In this document: positions 13,201 through 25,071 of the stretch, piece by piece
How the letters are laid out: each line of letters starts with the position of its first letter
How positions within the stretch are numbered: position 1 is the first letter of the stretch
Assembly (NCBI GenBank): GCA_947095535.1
Contig: OX352774.1
Coordinates: 265,519,843 to 265,583,842, forward strand
Length of the DNA: 64,000 nt
Origin: Poecilobothrus nobilitatus
Taxonomy: Eukaryota > Arthropoda > Insecta > Diptera > Dolichopodidae
Direction: 5' to 3'
Program-made: the position numbers and the translations under genes
Notes under the pieces: generated by a model
Told to the model about the DNA's origin: nothing
Seen by the model: the letters and a program-made list of their open reading frames with translations, nothing else
Databases searched by the model: none

Positions 13201-14908
13201 TTGGCAACTATGGTTAATGCAAACCATCACAAAATTATATAGTAAAATAGTATGTACAATAAATCAAATTAGTCCACGAGTACAGTAAAACTGAAGTAGA
13301 AGTCTTAATTTTTTGAATAAAAAATATTCGATTGTTCCATTTGTTTAAAAAAACTAGAGTTTACATTTATATATGTACATATGTATTACGTTTTTTTCAT
13401 CACAATTAAAATATTTTTAATAAATCGGAAATTTAACAACTTCATTTAGTGTTTATGGTTTATGATTACCACGTGTAAATACTTATCAGATGAATAGACC
13501 CTTTTTTTAAGCCCTTATTATTTCCATTTTTGTATATTTTGTAGTGTTTTTCTTTTGTTATTAATTTTTAAATCCGATTTTAAAAATTTATAAATTTATT
13601 TTAGGTTTTAAGTTGAAAAATATTACTAAACTTACATCCGTTTTTATTTTACTTTAAAATAACTCTATACACATAATTTATATGTAAAAAATAAAAAATA
13701 AATTAATATAAAAATTTATTGTGAACAATTTGATAAAAAAACGATTGTTTTGTATTTAAAATAAACCACACATATTTTGTTAAATATATCTAAAATACAA
13801 TAAAAAATAAATAATTTACGTTTCTTTTCATAATTTAAAAATTTAAAATATTTATTTCAATATAAAGAAAAAATTTAATTTCTATTTTAATAAAAAAATA
13901 AAATACTCATTTCTTTAAAAAACAAAAAAAAAAAAAAAAAAAGCAACTCATAAAATATCATAATTTCATGTTAAATTGTTGTTGCTTTTATTTTTTTGTT
14001 GTTGCCATGCTTTTAAATCCGCATAAATCTCTTATCCACCCCTTAAATTACACTTAAAACCCCTCTTTTAAACGTAAATGCACTCTTAAAAAATTTCTCT
14101 GTATTTTATTATTTTTAAAAATGTTTTTTAAAAAAAACAAGAAGAGTTTCCATCGCTCTAAAAATTGCAGGAGCTCATAATTTTGACACTAGTTTTTTAA
14201 ATCAAAAATTTTTTTTTTATTTCTTATATTATGGAATATAAGATTCTACGGATTAGATTCTAAACTAAATAGGAACTTTAATATGAATACTTTCACTGTT
14301 CTGTTTAAATTAATTTTTTGTTGCTTTAATTGACAGGCGGTGTTAAATCGTTGTTTACGAGAGAAGTGTTTGTAGATTTCTTTTCATCACAAAATTTGTT
14401 ATTGACTGATTCTATTTTTTAACTTAGTGACTAGCTGATTTTAATAATATTATTATCCCTAAGAAAAATTTAGTGATTGCAAATAGTCATCTTGATGGAG
14501 CTGGATAATAATATTTCAATTTCATACTCCGTCTTTTTTAAGGTTGATTTTATTTGATTTGATTTATTGGTTTTGAAAAATGAAAATCGATAACTTGACT
14601 TTTAATAAATTAAAGTCTAGTGAAACCCAATGTAATTGGACTTTTGAAAGACACCTGTACTCTTTATTAAATGTCTATTGTTTTCTAAATTATCCTATAA
14701 TGTTATTTTTTTTTTGGTGAAAGCGAAATTTGAAGCAGCATAACCACATTGAAATACATATGAATAAAATTCATATATATATAAAATTTGTTATTCTTAT
14801 TACAAATGTGACTTGACAACCTAACGATTTATTTAAATATGTTTATTCCATTTTTGATACAAAAACTGGGTTTGTAAAAATAATTGCAAAAAAAAAAAAA
14901 ATACCGAA
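7282..14908. other. Long AT-rich non-coding block
   Basis: About 7.6 kb without a supportable gene. It holds poly-A/T runs, scattered TATATGTATATA words and a few slightly GC-richer pieces (for example 12060-12110 and 14020-14095). The single listed open frame (11707-11910, minus) has no recognisable family. I saw no transposon ends, tRNA or tandem array. Confidence 0.5.
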
Positions 14909-15490
14909 ATGAAAAACCCCCTCAAAGATCTCATATTTCACATCGTATTGCACATTCATGGTAATGACTTTTTTTTTTTTTTTTTAAATATTTATTTCAT
15001 CTATCCATTTATTCTTGTTCCTCATTACAGCATTTTCTTGTATTTAAATCCATCATCAAGTTTTGCAATATCGACAACAACAAAAACAACATCACAGATG
15101 TTGTTGTCAACATTAAATGAAAAAAAAAAAAAGAAATGAAAAATTTAAAAACCATAAACAAGGAAGTTGAAAATAGCAACACATTTGCAACAAAACAAAA
15201 AGAAAAATTTTAAAAATGAAACCACAAACATCTTCTCATTCAATAGAATTTGAATTTTGTATTGTATTGTATTGTATTGAAGGGCATGAGAAATGAACCA
15301 TACCGTCATACCAAAACCAGAGCAACCAGACGCGGTTTATGGTTATATAATCTAAGGAGGTATGATTTGTTTGAAATTCAAAAGTTTATGAATAAAAAAA
15401 AAAAAACGAAAATACAAAAATGTTGCCGTGATAAATTCAATGTCTGTGCTTGGATGCGTTCATATAATAATTTTATTTTGGTTTGATGTG
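14909..15490 (+). other. Possible transcribed island with a 70-bp intron-like gap
   Basis: A GC-richer segment starts at ATG 14909 (MKNPLKDLIFHIVLHIH) and meets a donor GTAATG at 14961. An acceptor TTGTTCCTCATTACAG ends at 15030, giving a 70-bp gap of typical fly-intron size. After joining, the frame stops within six codons, so a coding role is doubtful. A second GC-richer patch at 15287-15490 is open on the plus strand (RNEPYRHTKTRATRRGLW and onward) after a short TATTG repeat (about 15257-15281). It could be untranslated exon sequence or chance. Confidence 0.2.
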
Positions 15491-15965
15491 TTGATGATTT
15501 TTTTTGTTTTTACCACAAATAAAAAAAATAATTCGACTTGGTGGGGGGTATCCATTTTGCATTGCAATGAAATAACAAACAAACAAAATTATCTATGAAA
15601 TTTCGCTATTTAATTACGTAATTTTTATTTGGAAAAAGATAACAAAACAGTATAAGCAATGATAGAACAAGAATCAAATAACTCATTATTGTGTATCTAG
15701 ATAGAATAGATAGAGTGTAAAGTTCCCTACTATAATAGTTATTTAACAAAAGAAAACTATATTTTATCTATTAAGTCTTACTTTTTAATGATATCAATCT
15801 CAAACAATACGTAACAATAACTTGCCTAAAATTGAAGCTGAAGAATGTTGCTAAATATTGATAGATTTTACATTTTAGTTTAAACCATGTTTTAGTTTTT
15901 TATAATTAAAATAAATATAAAAAATTTTAATTGTAATAATATGACGAGAAAATTATGAAAATAAA
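15491..15965. other. AT-rich non-coding stretch
   Basis: Nothing recognised beyond A/T-rich sequence and a GGTGGGGGG run near 15541. Confidence 0.5.
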
Positions 15966-16244
15966 TTTTTTTTTTTTTCCCTAAGGGAGGTGGGAATCTT
16001 CCAAAGACACCAAGAATGGCCCCCTTGGTAATGTCAGATTCTTACTGACTAAACCCACCTGCCCCTTTAGCCAATATAATGGGATGAAACCCTTACCTGC
16101 GAACGCAGCATATTAGCTAGGGAGTAGGGATAGGAAAGGATAGGAAATGGATACGGAAACATTGAATTGGGAGTTGGACTGTAAGGAAACAATGAATCCG
16201 CCTATTATTATTACTATTTTGCTAACAGTGACTAAAGCCGTCAC

Positions 16245-16605
16245 AACAGTTACAACATGTAGTAGTAGTATATAATAACTACATGAGGTAATTATTGAAG
16301 GCAACCCCCACTGTCACTGTAGCGGTTACTATTATTGGTATTAGTATTCTTAGTAATATTATTATTATTTTACTACAGAGTCAGCGCCATCAGTGGATTA
16401 CAACGTGCAGCAGTATATAACACCTTACTTGTATGATATAACCAAAGATAGCTCCACTGTAGTAGCTATTATTATTATTACTATTATTATTATTATTATT
16501 ATTGTTATTATTACTATAACTATTATTATTATTAATATTATTAATGTTATTATTACTACTATTAATTATACGATATACATTATTACGATATAAAAGTACT
16601 ATATA
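16245..16605. repeat. Duplicated segment with ATT/ACT trinucleotide arrays
   Basis: Two related blocks lie in tandem. One starts near 16252 (TTACAACATGTAGTAGTAG), the other near 16398 (TTACAACGTGCAGCAGTA). Each is followed by a CACTGTAG word and then an ATT-rich array, short in the first and about 120 bp in the second. The array creates spurious poly-Asn and poly-Ile open frames on the two strands. Confidence 0.6.
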
Positions 16606-16624
16606 CTTTTTATTTATGACCTGA

Positions 16625-16686
16625 CCGGGGTTTGAACCCAAGACCCTTCGATTGAAAGCTTGGCGACTTAACTACTACTGAGTCAG
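16625..16686 (-). promoter_or_regulatory. tRNA-like internal Pol III promoter (A and B boxes)
   Basis: The B-box-like core lies at 16627-16640 and the A-box-like core at about 16672-16685. A T-stem (TTGGG/CCCGG) can be drawn, but the anticodon stem is only about three pairs and the acceptor stem mismatches. It is therefore a tRNA relic driving a retroposon rather than a tRNA gene. Confidence 0.6.
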
Positions 16687-17256
16687 ATGAAAATAAATAA
16701 TATGTAAAAGATAATTTTTTTACTTTGATCATCATTTTTATTGATTTATTCAGAAAATCTGTACTTTCACGATTTGGTTTTAATTTTTTTTTTTATTTCA
16801 TGTTAATAATATTGCTAAAAATCAAATTTGGTAAAGAGTAAATTGAAAATTTAACCCTATATTGTGAACCATTATCACTATAAGATAAATTCTATTCATC
16901 TAAGTGAATATAATAGTTAATAAGGCTTTTACACATATGCACTGCTGGTTAATGGTTATATATCAGACCAGGCAATCTTGTAGAAAATTTTAATCAAAGT
17001 TTGAACGAAGTACATCCGATAATAATGTTTGTAAAATAATATTTCTCTATTTTCTAGCATTCTTTTTCTTTTGTTCTTATTCAGTTCAGTTCATATAAAA
17101 ATAAAATATATGACTTCGCTTTTTTATTTTGTAGTTTAGTCAGTACTCAGTCATCAGTTCAGTGTGCTTAAGCACTTTAATCGAAGGGGTGTGTATTTTT
17201 CAATTTCAGTAGAGTATTTTTAAAACTCAATTTTGAGCATGCAAATGATTAAATTT
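16687..17256. other. AT-rich stretch with a core-promoter-like cluster
   Basis: Mostly A/T-rich DNA. Near 17139-17165 there are four closely spaced TCAGT words (CAGTACTCAGTCATCAGTTC), which resemble insect initiators. They lie about 45 bp after a TATAAAAAT word at 17094. The TATA spacing is too long for a standard promoter. It could be a remnant of an LTR or a chance cluster. Confidence 0.2.
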
Positions 17257-18787
17257 TTATACCCGTACGATAGGATCGGGTATAATAAAATTACTCCTCC
17301 GTTTGTAACACCTCGAAATAAGCGAGCTAGATATACCTTCAAATGTATGGATCGGATCAGAAAAAAATTCTAAGACTTTTGAGCCATGTCCGTCCGTCCG
17401 TCCGTCAGCACGCTAACTCAAAAACTAAGAAAGCTAGAATCTTGAAATTTACACAAAATATTTTGGGAGTAATTTGTAGGTTCCCTATTTTTTTTGGTTG
17501 AGCTTGGACCAAGCCTTAGGGTAGCTCTCGAACACCTAACTTTTAGATCCCCACATTTTTTTTGCAATAGAGCTATGAAATTTTAACAGCTGATAGATCT
17601 CACAAAAATATTAATTTTATTTTTAATAACTTTTTTTTGTAGCCCCACCCGTTACGGAGCTACAGCTCCCCAAAGGTTCAAAAAAGCTCTATATTTAAAT
17701 TGTTATAGCACAAGTTGTATAAGGTATATCTTCATTTTGAAAACGCCAAACGATTACTACTTTCATTAGCTTTAAAAGTATATATACAATAGATATATAT
17801 TTTTGGCATACGGTGTCTTAATTTACCGTTATGCGAAACTCAAATTTTGCAAAATTCTTTAACCCTTCCATCTTCTAAACGGTTAAAGTTGGAAACTTGA
17901 AATTAGATCTTTGAACAGAAGAACATTAGATCTTTGAACAGATCTTTTGACAGAAGTTAGATCTTTGAAAATTAGTATGAGTCATTTCAGAAATTTTTTT
18001 TGTATCACCCCCCGTTTAGGAGCTGTAAGGGGTCAAAAACTGAAAATTTCCTATTTTTAAACACCTGTAACTTGAACACCTGTTAAAATTTTTTTGAAGT
18101 AATACACAAAAATTAAAGCTCCAACATTATACTTTCATTTCTGTTAACAACTTTTTTTAATAATATAGGGTTACTTTATAATTGACGAAAGTGTTACTTG
18201 ATTTTATCAAATTTTCTAACAAATTTCTTTAACGAATTTTTTCCATTTTGTTTTACTCGATAATTTGAAATTGTTGAGGATATAATGCGTAGTACAAAAA
18301 AATGTAATTAAATAAACAACATAACGGTTGCTTGAAGAATTTTTATTTATATGATATTGATATATATACATACTTATATAATATCATGTTTATTTACATA
18401 TCGTATATGTCACTAGTGAATGAATGATAAGAGTATAGATGTATAATATAATATTTAAAATTATATTTACTGTTTTGTACTTAGTTAATTTAATATACAT
18501 TTACCGCTTAGTATTAAATGGTACTATAGAATATTTGAAAAAGTTTTGGATTGATAATCGTTATGTGGAAGGTTAGAATCTGCTTTTGAAGAATGTACAT
18601 ATAAACATATAGTTTGAATATATGTACAACCCATAGTTCTAGAAATTATAAAATTCACCCAAATTATTTTAAAATACTAAAATATTAAAAAAATAATATT
18701 GTAAGCAGAGTGACAGGCTGTGAACATACTAACGGTTCGTACGGGTATCTAAGAGTTGACAAAGGCAACTGTATTCTTCCTCGTTTT
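17257..18787 (+). mobile_element. TTATACCCG-family non-autonomous element, copy A
   Basis: A roughly 1.53-kb element, nearly identical (by eye) to the reverse complement of 44861-46429. It starts TTATACCCGTACGATAGG and ends TCTTCCTCGTTTT. Near the left end ATACCCGTACGA is the inverse of TCGTACGGGTAT near the right end, a 12-bp subterminal inverted repeat. Each end also has a short hairpin (TACCCG...CGGGTA; AGTTG...CAACT). A GTCCG run lies at about 17391-17408. It has no long open frame, so it cannot move by itself. TTAGATCTTTGAA occurs three times (17903, 17926, 17957) where copy B has it once. The class is not assigned; the 5' part resembles common dipteran repeats starting TTATACCCG. Confidence 0.75.
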
Positions 18788-20036
18788 AAATGATTTTCAC
18801 AGTTAATAGAAAATATTCAAAATTTTATAAAAATAATATCAGTTATTATTTTCTACTGCAGAACAATAAGTTCTTTCAAATTTAAGTTGAAAAATTCTGT
18901 TTTTTCATACTAAATTGCCGAAATATGCATCTTATTTTTAAATTCTCTCTCTACGCGATTGTCTATATATAACCAGCAGTAATATGCAATGTTTCTCTGA
19001 ATAGTTTTGTTTTTTGAAAGAAATCTGAAAATTAATAATAATAACATGCTGGTAGGTACTTGTTATTTAAATCACTGGACGCATAACAATTATTTCAAAT
19101 ATATATAAACAAATTCGTAATCTAATAAATACTATTAAGAATCCTTATGCTGAATTGCAACGGGAAATTATATTATGATATTTTAGTATTTTTATTATTT
19201 TCATATCATGAGAATGTTCTTTTACGAACTGATATTCAAAATATAGTTATACTATATTTATTTACTGAATACCACCCGCATTTTCTAAAAAACAAAAAAA
19301 GAATTGCAAAAAATTTATCTATGGTAATTAGGCATGGCATAATAAGACCTTGAATATAGGGTTATTATATCCATTTGAGAAAAACTGTTCAAAGAAAGGA
19401 TATAAACAACAAATTATTATATCCCTTATATCACTTACTATACTAAAGATTTTTTTGTATATATCGCGAATCTCGAACCAAAAAAAAAAATTGATTTTCT
19501 CACGGGTTTTTAATTTATATTCAAAGTTTTTTTATTTTTACACGAAATTCACTTAAATATGGTGACCACATTTCTTCTAGAATAAAGTAAACAAATTACG
19601 ATTACACTCTCATCATCTATCATCAACGTTTCTTGAATATTTGCATAAAAGGGACATAGAATTTGATTTTTATTTTTCTTTTTATCTGCCTTTAAACCCT
19701 TTTCTTAAACTTTTGTCTTTAAAGTATAAAAAAAAAAGTTCAAAGGAAGTAAAATACAAAAAAAAAAAATATATAAAATATTGTCGTATTTACCACTGAT
19801 CTTGCTATAAACGGGGATAAGATAAAATAATTACCCATGACAGGAATGAATCGTTTTTTCTTTTTTTCTTTTTCAATTCGCGAAAAAACTGGTGTAATTT
19901 ATTTTTGTTTGTATGATTTTTTCTTCAATAAAAGAAATATTTATTGTTTTGTTAATATAATATAATACAGGTTGTTTTAAAATATTTTAATTGTTATAAA
20001 AAATATTAACTTTATAACTATTTAACAATTAAAGGA
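18788..20036. other. AT-rich non-coding stretch
   Basis: Two 68-codon frames overlap end to end (19147-19353 and 19350-19556). They are I/L/K/F-rich with no recognisable domain, and I do not annotate them. Nothing else is evident. Confidence 0.5.
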
Positions 20037-20540
20037 AGAATGGTTTTAACAATTAAAGGAAGAATGGTTTTCAATTTTTTGCAGCAAAGATATATAAAAT
20101 TTAACAAAAGTGTTACTTCATTTAATGATTACTTAAATAATTTCTAAAGAATAAATTCAGCTACGAATTTTTAAATTTTAAGTTAAATATTTAAAAAAAA
20201 AAATCAATTTTATAATTTTCCGGTTTGGTAATAATTTTCCTGAACAACTGATCAGTAATTTTGCATAATGAAACAAAATTGCTCCAATGACATGACATAT
20301 GTTTCATTTCTTTGCATTTGCATTTCAGTTTGTCATGGAAAAAAAACTATTCTTGACATATTTCATTATAATTTTGTATTTCAATCAGTTTACACTTAAA
20401 TCTTATTTTTTTATTATTATTTTGTTTATTAAATAAAATCATCTTTTTTTATTCTTTATTAGTACCATTTTCTATCAATAATCATTATTAAAATGATTAC
20501 TAAATTCATTATTAGTACCATTTTCTATCAATAAATAAAT
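20037..20540. repeat. Short local duplications
   Basis: AACAATTAAAGGAAGAATGG plus TTTT occurs twice head-to-tail near 20024-20072. ATTAGTACCATTTTCTATCA occurs twice, near 20459 and 20512. These look like small replication-slippage or repair duplications, with no coding content between them. Confidence 0.6.
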
Positions 20541-20650
20541 TAAAATAATAAACTTTATTTTCCAAACATCGAAATAACGTTCACAACAATTTAAGTTACT
20601 TTTATTTTTATTTTGGTCATTTGCCATTTGACAGATCATTTTACTGACAG

Positions 20651-20689
20651 TTTTGTCTGGTTGCTATAACCGCTTATACGGAAGAAAAT
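20651..20689 (+). CDS. Candidate 39-bp microexon
   Basis: The acceptor ATCATTTTACTGACAG ends at 20650 and a perfect donor GTAAGT starts at 20690. Between them are exactly 13 codons, open as FCLVAITAYTEEN; a second frame is also open (LSGCYNRLYGRK). Composition is GC-richer than the flanks. Because the length is a multiple of three, inclusion would keep the reading frame. No protein family is recognised, and pairs of splice-like motifs arise by chance in A/T-rich DNA. Confidence 0.3.
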
Positions 20690-23600
20690 GTAAGTTTTCA
20701 ATGAAACATTTTTTCCGTATGCATAAATACGGAACCTTAACACAAAATGTTAGAGTATTCCATTTCCATTTATTCCTTTTATTCATGTCCTTATAGTCAC
20801 ATATTTTCTTGAATAATAAAACTTGAATATTTTCTCTTTTTAATGTTTTAAAATCCAAAACTTCACGAAATCTTTATAAAATTCTCCTAAAAGGTAATGA
20901 CGAATTTATATTTTAATTTCTTAATGAAGTCATTACACATCATGTGTTTTTTTTTTATGTTTAATTGCTAGTATTTTTTTGGTTTTTGTCAGTTAGAAAC
21001 AAAAAATACTTATGTATTCTCTATCTAGGACACGAACTTAACCATATATATGAAAAAAAAAGATTTTTAAATTGAAAAAATTTTATTTGAGACGATATTA
21101 TTATTACTTCATCATTACTTCTATTCAATAATTGATTTTTCAAAACACTCTGTAACACACGTATCTTTATAAATTATTCAGATACATTTCAATTAGCGAT
21201 TTTTATTTTCTAAACTCTTTCTCTGCGCCCCTTTTATTTTTATACTATATAATATATAGTGATTTGTTATTGTTATGGAAAAAATATAAACAGGAAAGAT
21301 TTATGACAAAGGGAAGCGATACAGTTTCGAGTTTTGCATGTTTTGTTGTTTGTTTTTCTTATGAACTTCCGTTTTGGAGTTTACTTTTTTTTTCTTTTTT
21401 TTTTTTGACTTTCATTGTGGACATGGATGTGGATGTGTACGGGATGACATTGATAACATTTTTTTTTTTAATATGAAAAAAGAATTTTATGTATTCCAGA
21501 AAAAAATCCATAGGGAATACAAAAGCAAGAAAAAAAAGAAATTGATAAACCGAACATTATATTATGTTGTGGTTTTAATCATTCCCGGCGTTCATTTATT
21601 CTGGCCGCTGCTAATTTTTTTTTTTTTTTTTTACCATAGATATAGCAAAATGCATAAAAGGAAGAGATAATTTTGAAGAAAAAAAAAATAAAATGATTAT
21701 ACAAGTCTACATAAAATGATAAAAAAGAGTGTAAATATTTTGATATGATTTAAAAGTCTAATAAATTGGGATTTAAAAAAAAAAAATATGAAATTGGATA
21801 TCGGAAGTAAATATGTATTATTATGTTTCATAATAGTTGTTTTTCTTATTTTTATTTTCAATTAAATTGGAAGTGCATTGTGATTAATGAAATATTAATT
21901 TCCTGTTTAACCAATCAGTTAAAAATTAATAATTGATAATAATTATTGGTTTTGTAAATGTTAATGATCGTTAATTAATGACTTTTGATTAAATAAAATA
22001 ACAGAAGGTTTATAGTATATTTCTTTATAATTTATATATATTTCTTTTTATTTATAAACAGACATATTAAAAATGTATACGCATTTAAAAGTCTATCAAC
22101 TTTTAGTTTTTCAATCAAAACTTAGTGTTTCAATTTGATTTTAGGATTTTTTTTTTCATTTTTGAACAGCTAAGTATTAATATTTAATACAAATGATTAA
22201 AGACTTGGAAATTTTTTTTATTAATTGTTTTAGGATCTTAAACAGACTTATTAAAAAAAAACTATTTCTTCATTAAAAATAATTCTATATTCTATTTCTA
22301 TATTCTAATTGATTGCTATTCTGTCAATCAATTATATCTGAAGATTGTGCTAATTGGCATATATAATTATTGCTATCCGTTTTCAAATATTCTTATTGTA
22401 TCGAATACAACATTTAATTTTTTACTTTACTAATTTGTACAGTGCTCTATATTTGTCTAATTTGACCATAAACTAATTGAAAATCTTATTATCTGCGGTT
22501 ATAAAATAAATTTTATATGATTGATGCCATAAATTTTCTATTCAAATTAAAATTTTCAATTAAAAACTCATATAAAAGATAATGTAATTGTAGTTAATCT
22601 CATTTTCTTAGATGAAATCTTCTTTTAGTAGAAAAAAATTAATGAAACATGACCTTTCTTAACTTATTAACTATATATATGTATTTATCTAATTTTATCA
22701 TAATTTTAAAATTTAAAAAATTTTTTTTTTATTTTTTAATTCTTTACAAAATGAATCATGTAAATTTCATTGTTCGTGATTAACTTCAATCATGCTGAAG
22801 AGATTCCATATTAGTATGTTTTTCTTTTTCAAGTTGAAAATTGAAGATAAATATCTTTAATCTTTAATCATCTGATCCATGCATCCAACTAAGGTGATAC
22901 TGAAATTATTAAGTGGAACATGACCTGATTAATGCAAACTCAGCAATGTACGCACCACGAATAATAAATTTAATTTTTTTTTTTTTTAATTTGAGTTCTT
23001 ATAAAAAAAAAGTTGAAAAAAAATTGAAATAATGTGTTCAAGTATTTTTTGTTTTCATGAAATTTGCATTGCAATTTATTTAAAAGGAAATTTCACCTGA
23101 TAGTGATTTAAAAGAGAATTTTTAAAGAATTAGTGTAACAATAGCAGTGCAAAATTTTGTAAGTCAACAAATTTTAGCTATTGTTTGCTCCTATCGGAAT
23201 AAAAACTTAAATTTAATTTACTATAAGTATAAATAATTCGTTAAATTTTTTTAAAGATCGATTAATCTAATATTAATTAATAAATAACAGATGAATAAAT
23301 ATCAAAATATAAATTAAAATTTTTTAAGTAATTTTTTAGGTTAGGTGAACTTTAAATAAGTTGAAACAATCAAAGTCAAACTGTCAAAGGAATTATTTTT
23401 AAAATTAATATAATGAAGTCGAATCAGTTTTCAGAGATTTATGCTTTAATTAGGTGTTCGTTTTTTTTTTTGGCGTAAGGTATCGCCCACGTTAAGGTAT
23501 AATCAATTAGAAGTGCAAATTTTTTTAACATCCAGTAATGGGAACCATTATGACATTTAAGACAAAAATTTATGTCACTATTCATAATTGATATCAAAAT

Positions 23601-24662
23601 ACTAGAGATTTTACGGATTTTACTTTTTACATTTATATTACAAACTAATTGTTTTCTGACGATTATACATAATGGCAGCATTGACGAAGCGCGAAAAAAT
23701 TAGAATTAGAAATATCTTGCGACAACGTACCGCATGCGTCAACTTAATGCGTTCATTATCTAATGTGTTAAAACCTATGTATTCTAATTTTACGATCCGG
23801 CAAAACGCATCGCAAATCTAATCACAGCTTTAGACATAGATCTTACCCTTACCCTATCTACGTCATCAAATATTATTATTTTATTATAATATAAAAATAA
23901 ATTATTGGATTTGTGTTAATTTAATTATTTTACAAAATTTAAAATTTACATTTTACAAATGATCACGCAAGGTATTTTTTGATACTCCTTTATAAACCCA
24001 TCATTTTTCTTTTAATTGATTTTGAAGTTATATAAATATATGATTATGCGCTTAAATTTAATATAAGATGGAGCTAAAGAAACTTACAATTTTTATCGTT
24101 TTAGTTTTAATTACTTGTTCCAGACATCACTCATATTATTTATTTCCCATTTTTCTAATTAAATGTTTTAACAATTTTAATTTTATAAATAATAGCATTG
24201 TATATGTATATACTCGTATATAGTTAATAAAAATAAATTTATAATATATAATATATAACAATTATATTATAATCATTTTCTTGTAATACCTGAAATGTTA
24301 TTTGGACTAAAGAGTTCTATTAATATGGTTATTTTTGTTATTTTCGTTAGAAATATGTAATTGAAAATCATCTAATTTTTCTTTGAAACGTTCCTTTGAA
24401 TTTTTCCATCTGCTTTTGTTTTTAACAATTAGATATATATTTTTTTTTTTACTTCTGTTTTCTTAATTCCTCATAATTTTTTCAAATGTTTTCTAACGTG
24501 CTTTTAATTTTTTTTTTTGAGTCTTTTATAAAAACATACGATCGATCGTCTAAATATAAAATAATGTTCTTTAACTGTTTGTTTTTTATATGTATATTGT
24601 TTTCTTAATTCAATCTATAGTTTTCTATATTACACATTTTGTTTTTTATTTTCATCTCAAAG
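20690..24662. other. AT-rich non-coding block
   Basis: About 4 kb without a supported gene. Open frames near 21264-21670 come from poly-T/poly-A runs. A GC-richer island at about 23690-23830 has inverted words (ATCTTGCGAC and, reversed, ATTTGCGATGCG) that may mark a small decayed inverted-repeat element. This is too weak to call. Confidence 0.5.
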
Positions 24663-24736
24663 TTATCTAAAGAACACATGACTGTAACCTACCTTAACAT
24701 GAACAGTCATCAGGCTAGTATAATACACAACACGAG
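24663..24736 (+). CDS. Candidate internal exon
   Basis: A T/C tract ends in TTTTCATCTCAAAG and a strong donor ACGAG followed by GTAAGT lies at 24737. The 74 bases between are open, starting LSKEHMTVTYLNMNSHQ and ending HNTR. The acceptor is weak because AAG is unusual. The minus strand is also open over the same bases, and the segment contains ATGACTGT/ACAGTCAT inverted words, so a structured repeat is an alternative. No family is recognised. Confidence 0.28.
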
Positions 24737-24965
24737 GTAAGTTTTAGATACATGAACAAGGTTGTAAGACAACAGGAGGAGGTACTATAAGTAGTTCAGG
24801 TTTAAGCGAATGTATAATATATAAGTATATGCATATATAAAAAAAAAAGAAAAGAATTGGAGGGAATATTAAGTATAAAAAAATATGATGTTTTAAGAAT
24901 AACATAAAAAAATTAGAAGAATCAGAAAAAAATTTAATATTATACCTGGTTATATACAATAGATA

Positions 24966-25002
24966 AAGGGTGTTCAAAATTTAGGTATCATTTTAATTTT
25001 AA
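24966..25002 (+). repeat. mariner left terminal inverted repeat
   Basis: Begins AAGGGTGTTCAAAATTTAGG, directly after a TA at 24964-24965. It pairs with the right end at 26130-26166. Confidence 0.93.
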
Positions 25003-25071
25003 TAAAAAAAAGACTTTTTTTTTGAAATATTAAATATATTTTTATTTTAATTTATTACAAATAGGTTCCGG

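Larger units (their letters stand above)
15966..16686 (-). mobile_element. tRNA-derived SINE-like retroposon with poly-A tail
   Basis: Read on the minus strand, the element begins with a tRNA-like head (16686 to about 16625). It contains GACTCAGTAGT, which resembles an A box, and GGGTTCAAACCCC, which resembles a B box, at normal tRNA spacing. The body includes two ATT/ATA-rich arrays and GC-rich sequence with GTCAGTAAGAATCTGACA. It ends in CCTCCCTTAGGG followed by a run of A (15966-15978 on the plus strand). Internal Pol III promoter, body and A tail are the defining order of a SINE. About 720 bp is long for a SINE; the trinucleotide arrays explain some of the extra length. Transcription from the head would be by RNA polymerase III. 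Confidence 0.65.

Noticed and set aside
16390..16641. 83-codon minus-strand frame rich in Asn, and an Ile-rich plus-strand frame
   Set aside because: Both are translations of the ATT/AAT microsatellite inside the SINE-like element; no domain or start context.
16625..16686. A functional tRNA gene
   Set aside because: A and B boxes are present but the acceptor and anticodon stems do not pair well, and a retroposon body and A tail follow.
16920..17220. A solitary LTR or promoter around the TCAGT cluster
   Set aside because: TATA-to-initiator distance is wrong and no LTR ends or target duplication were found.
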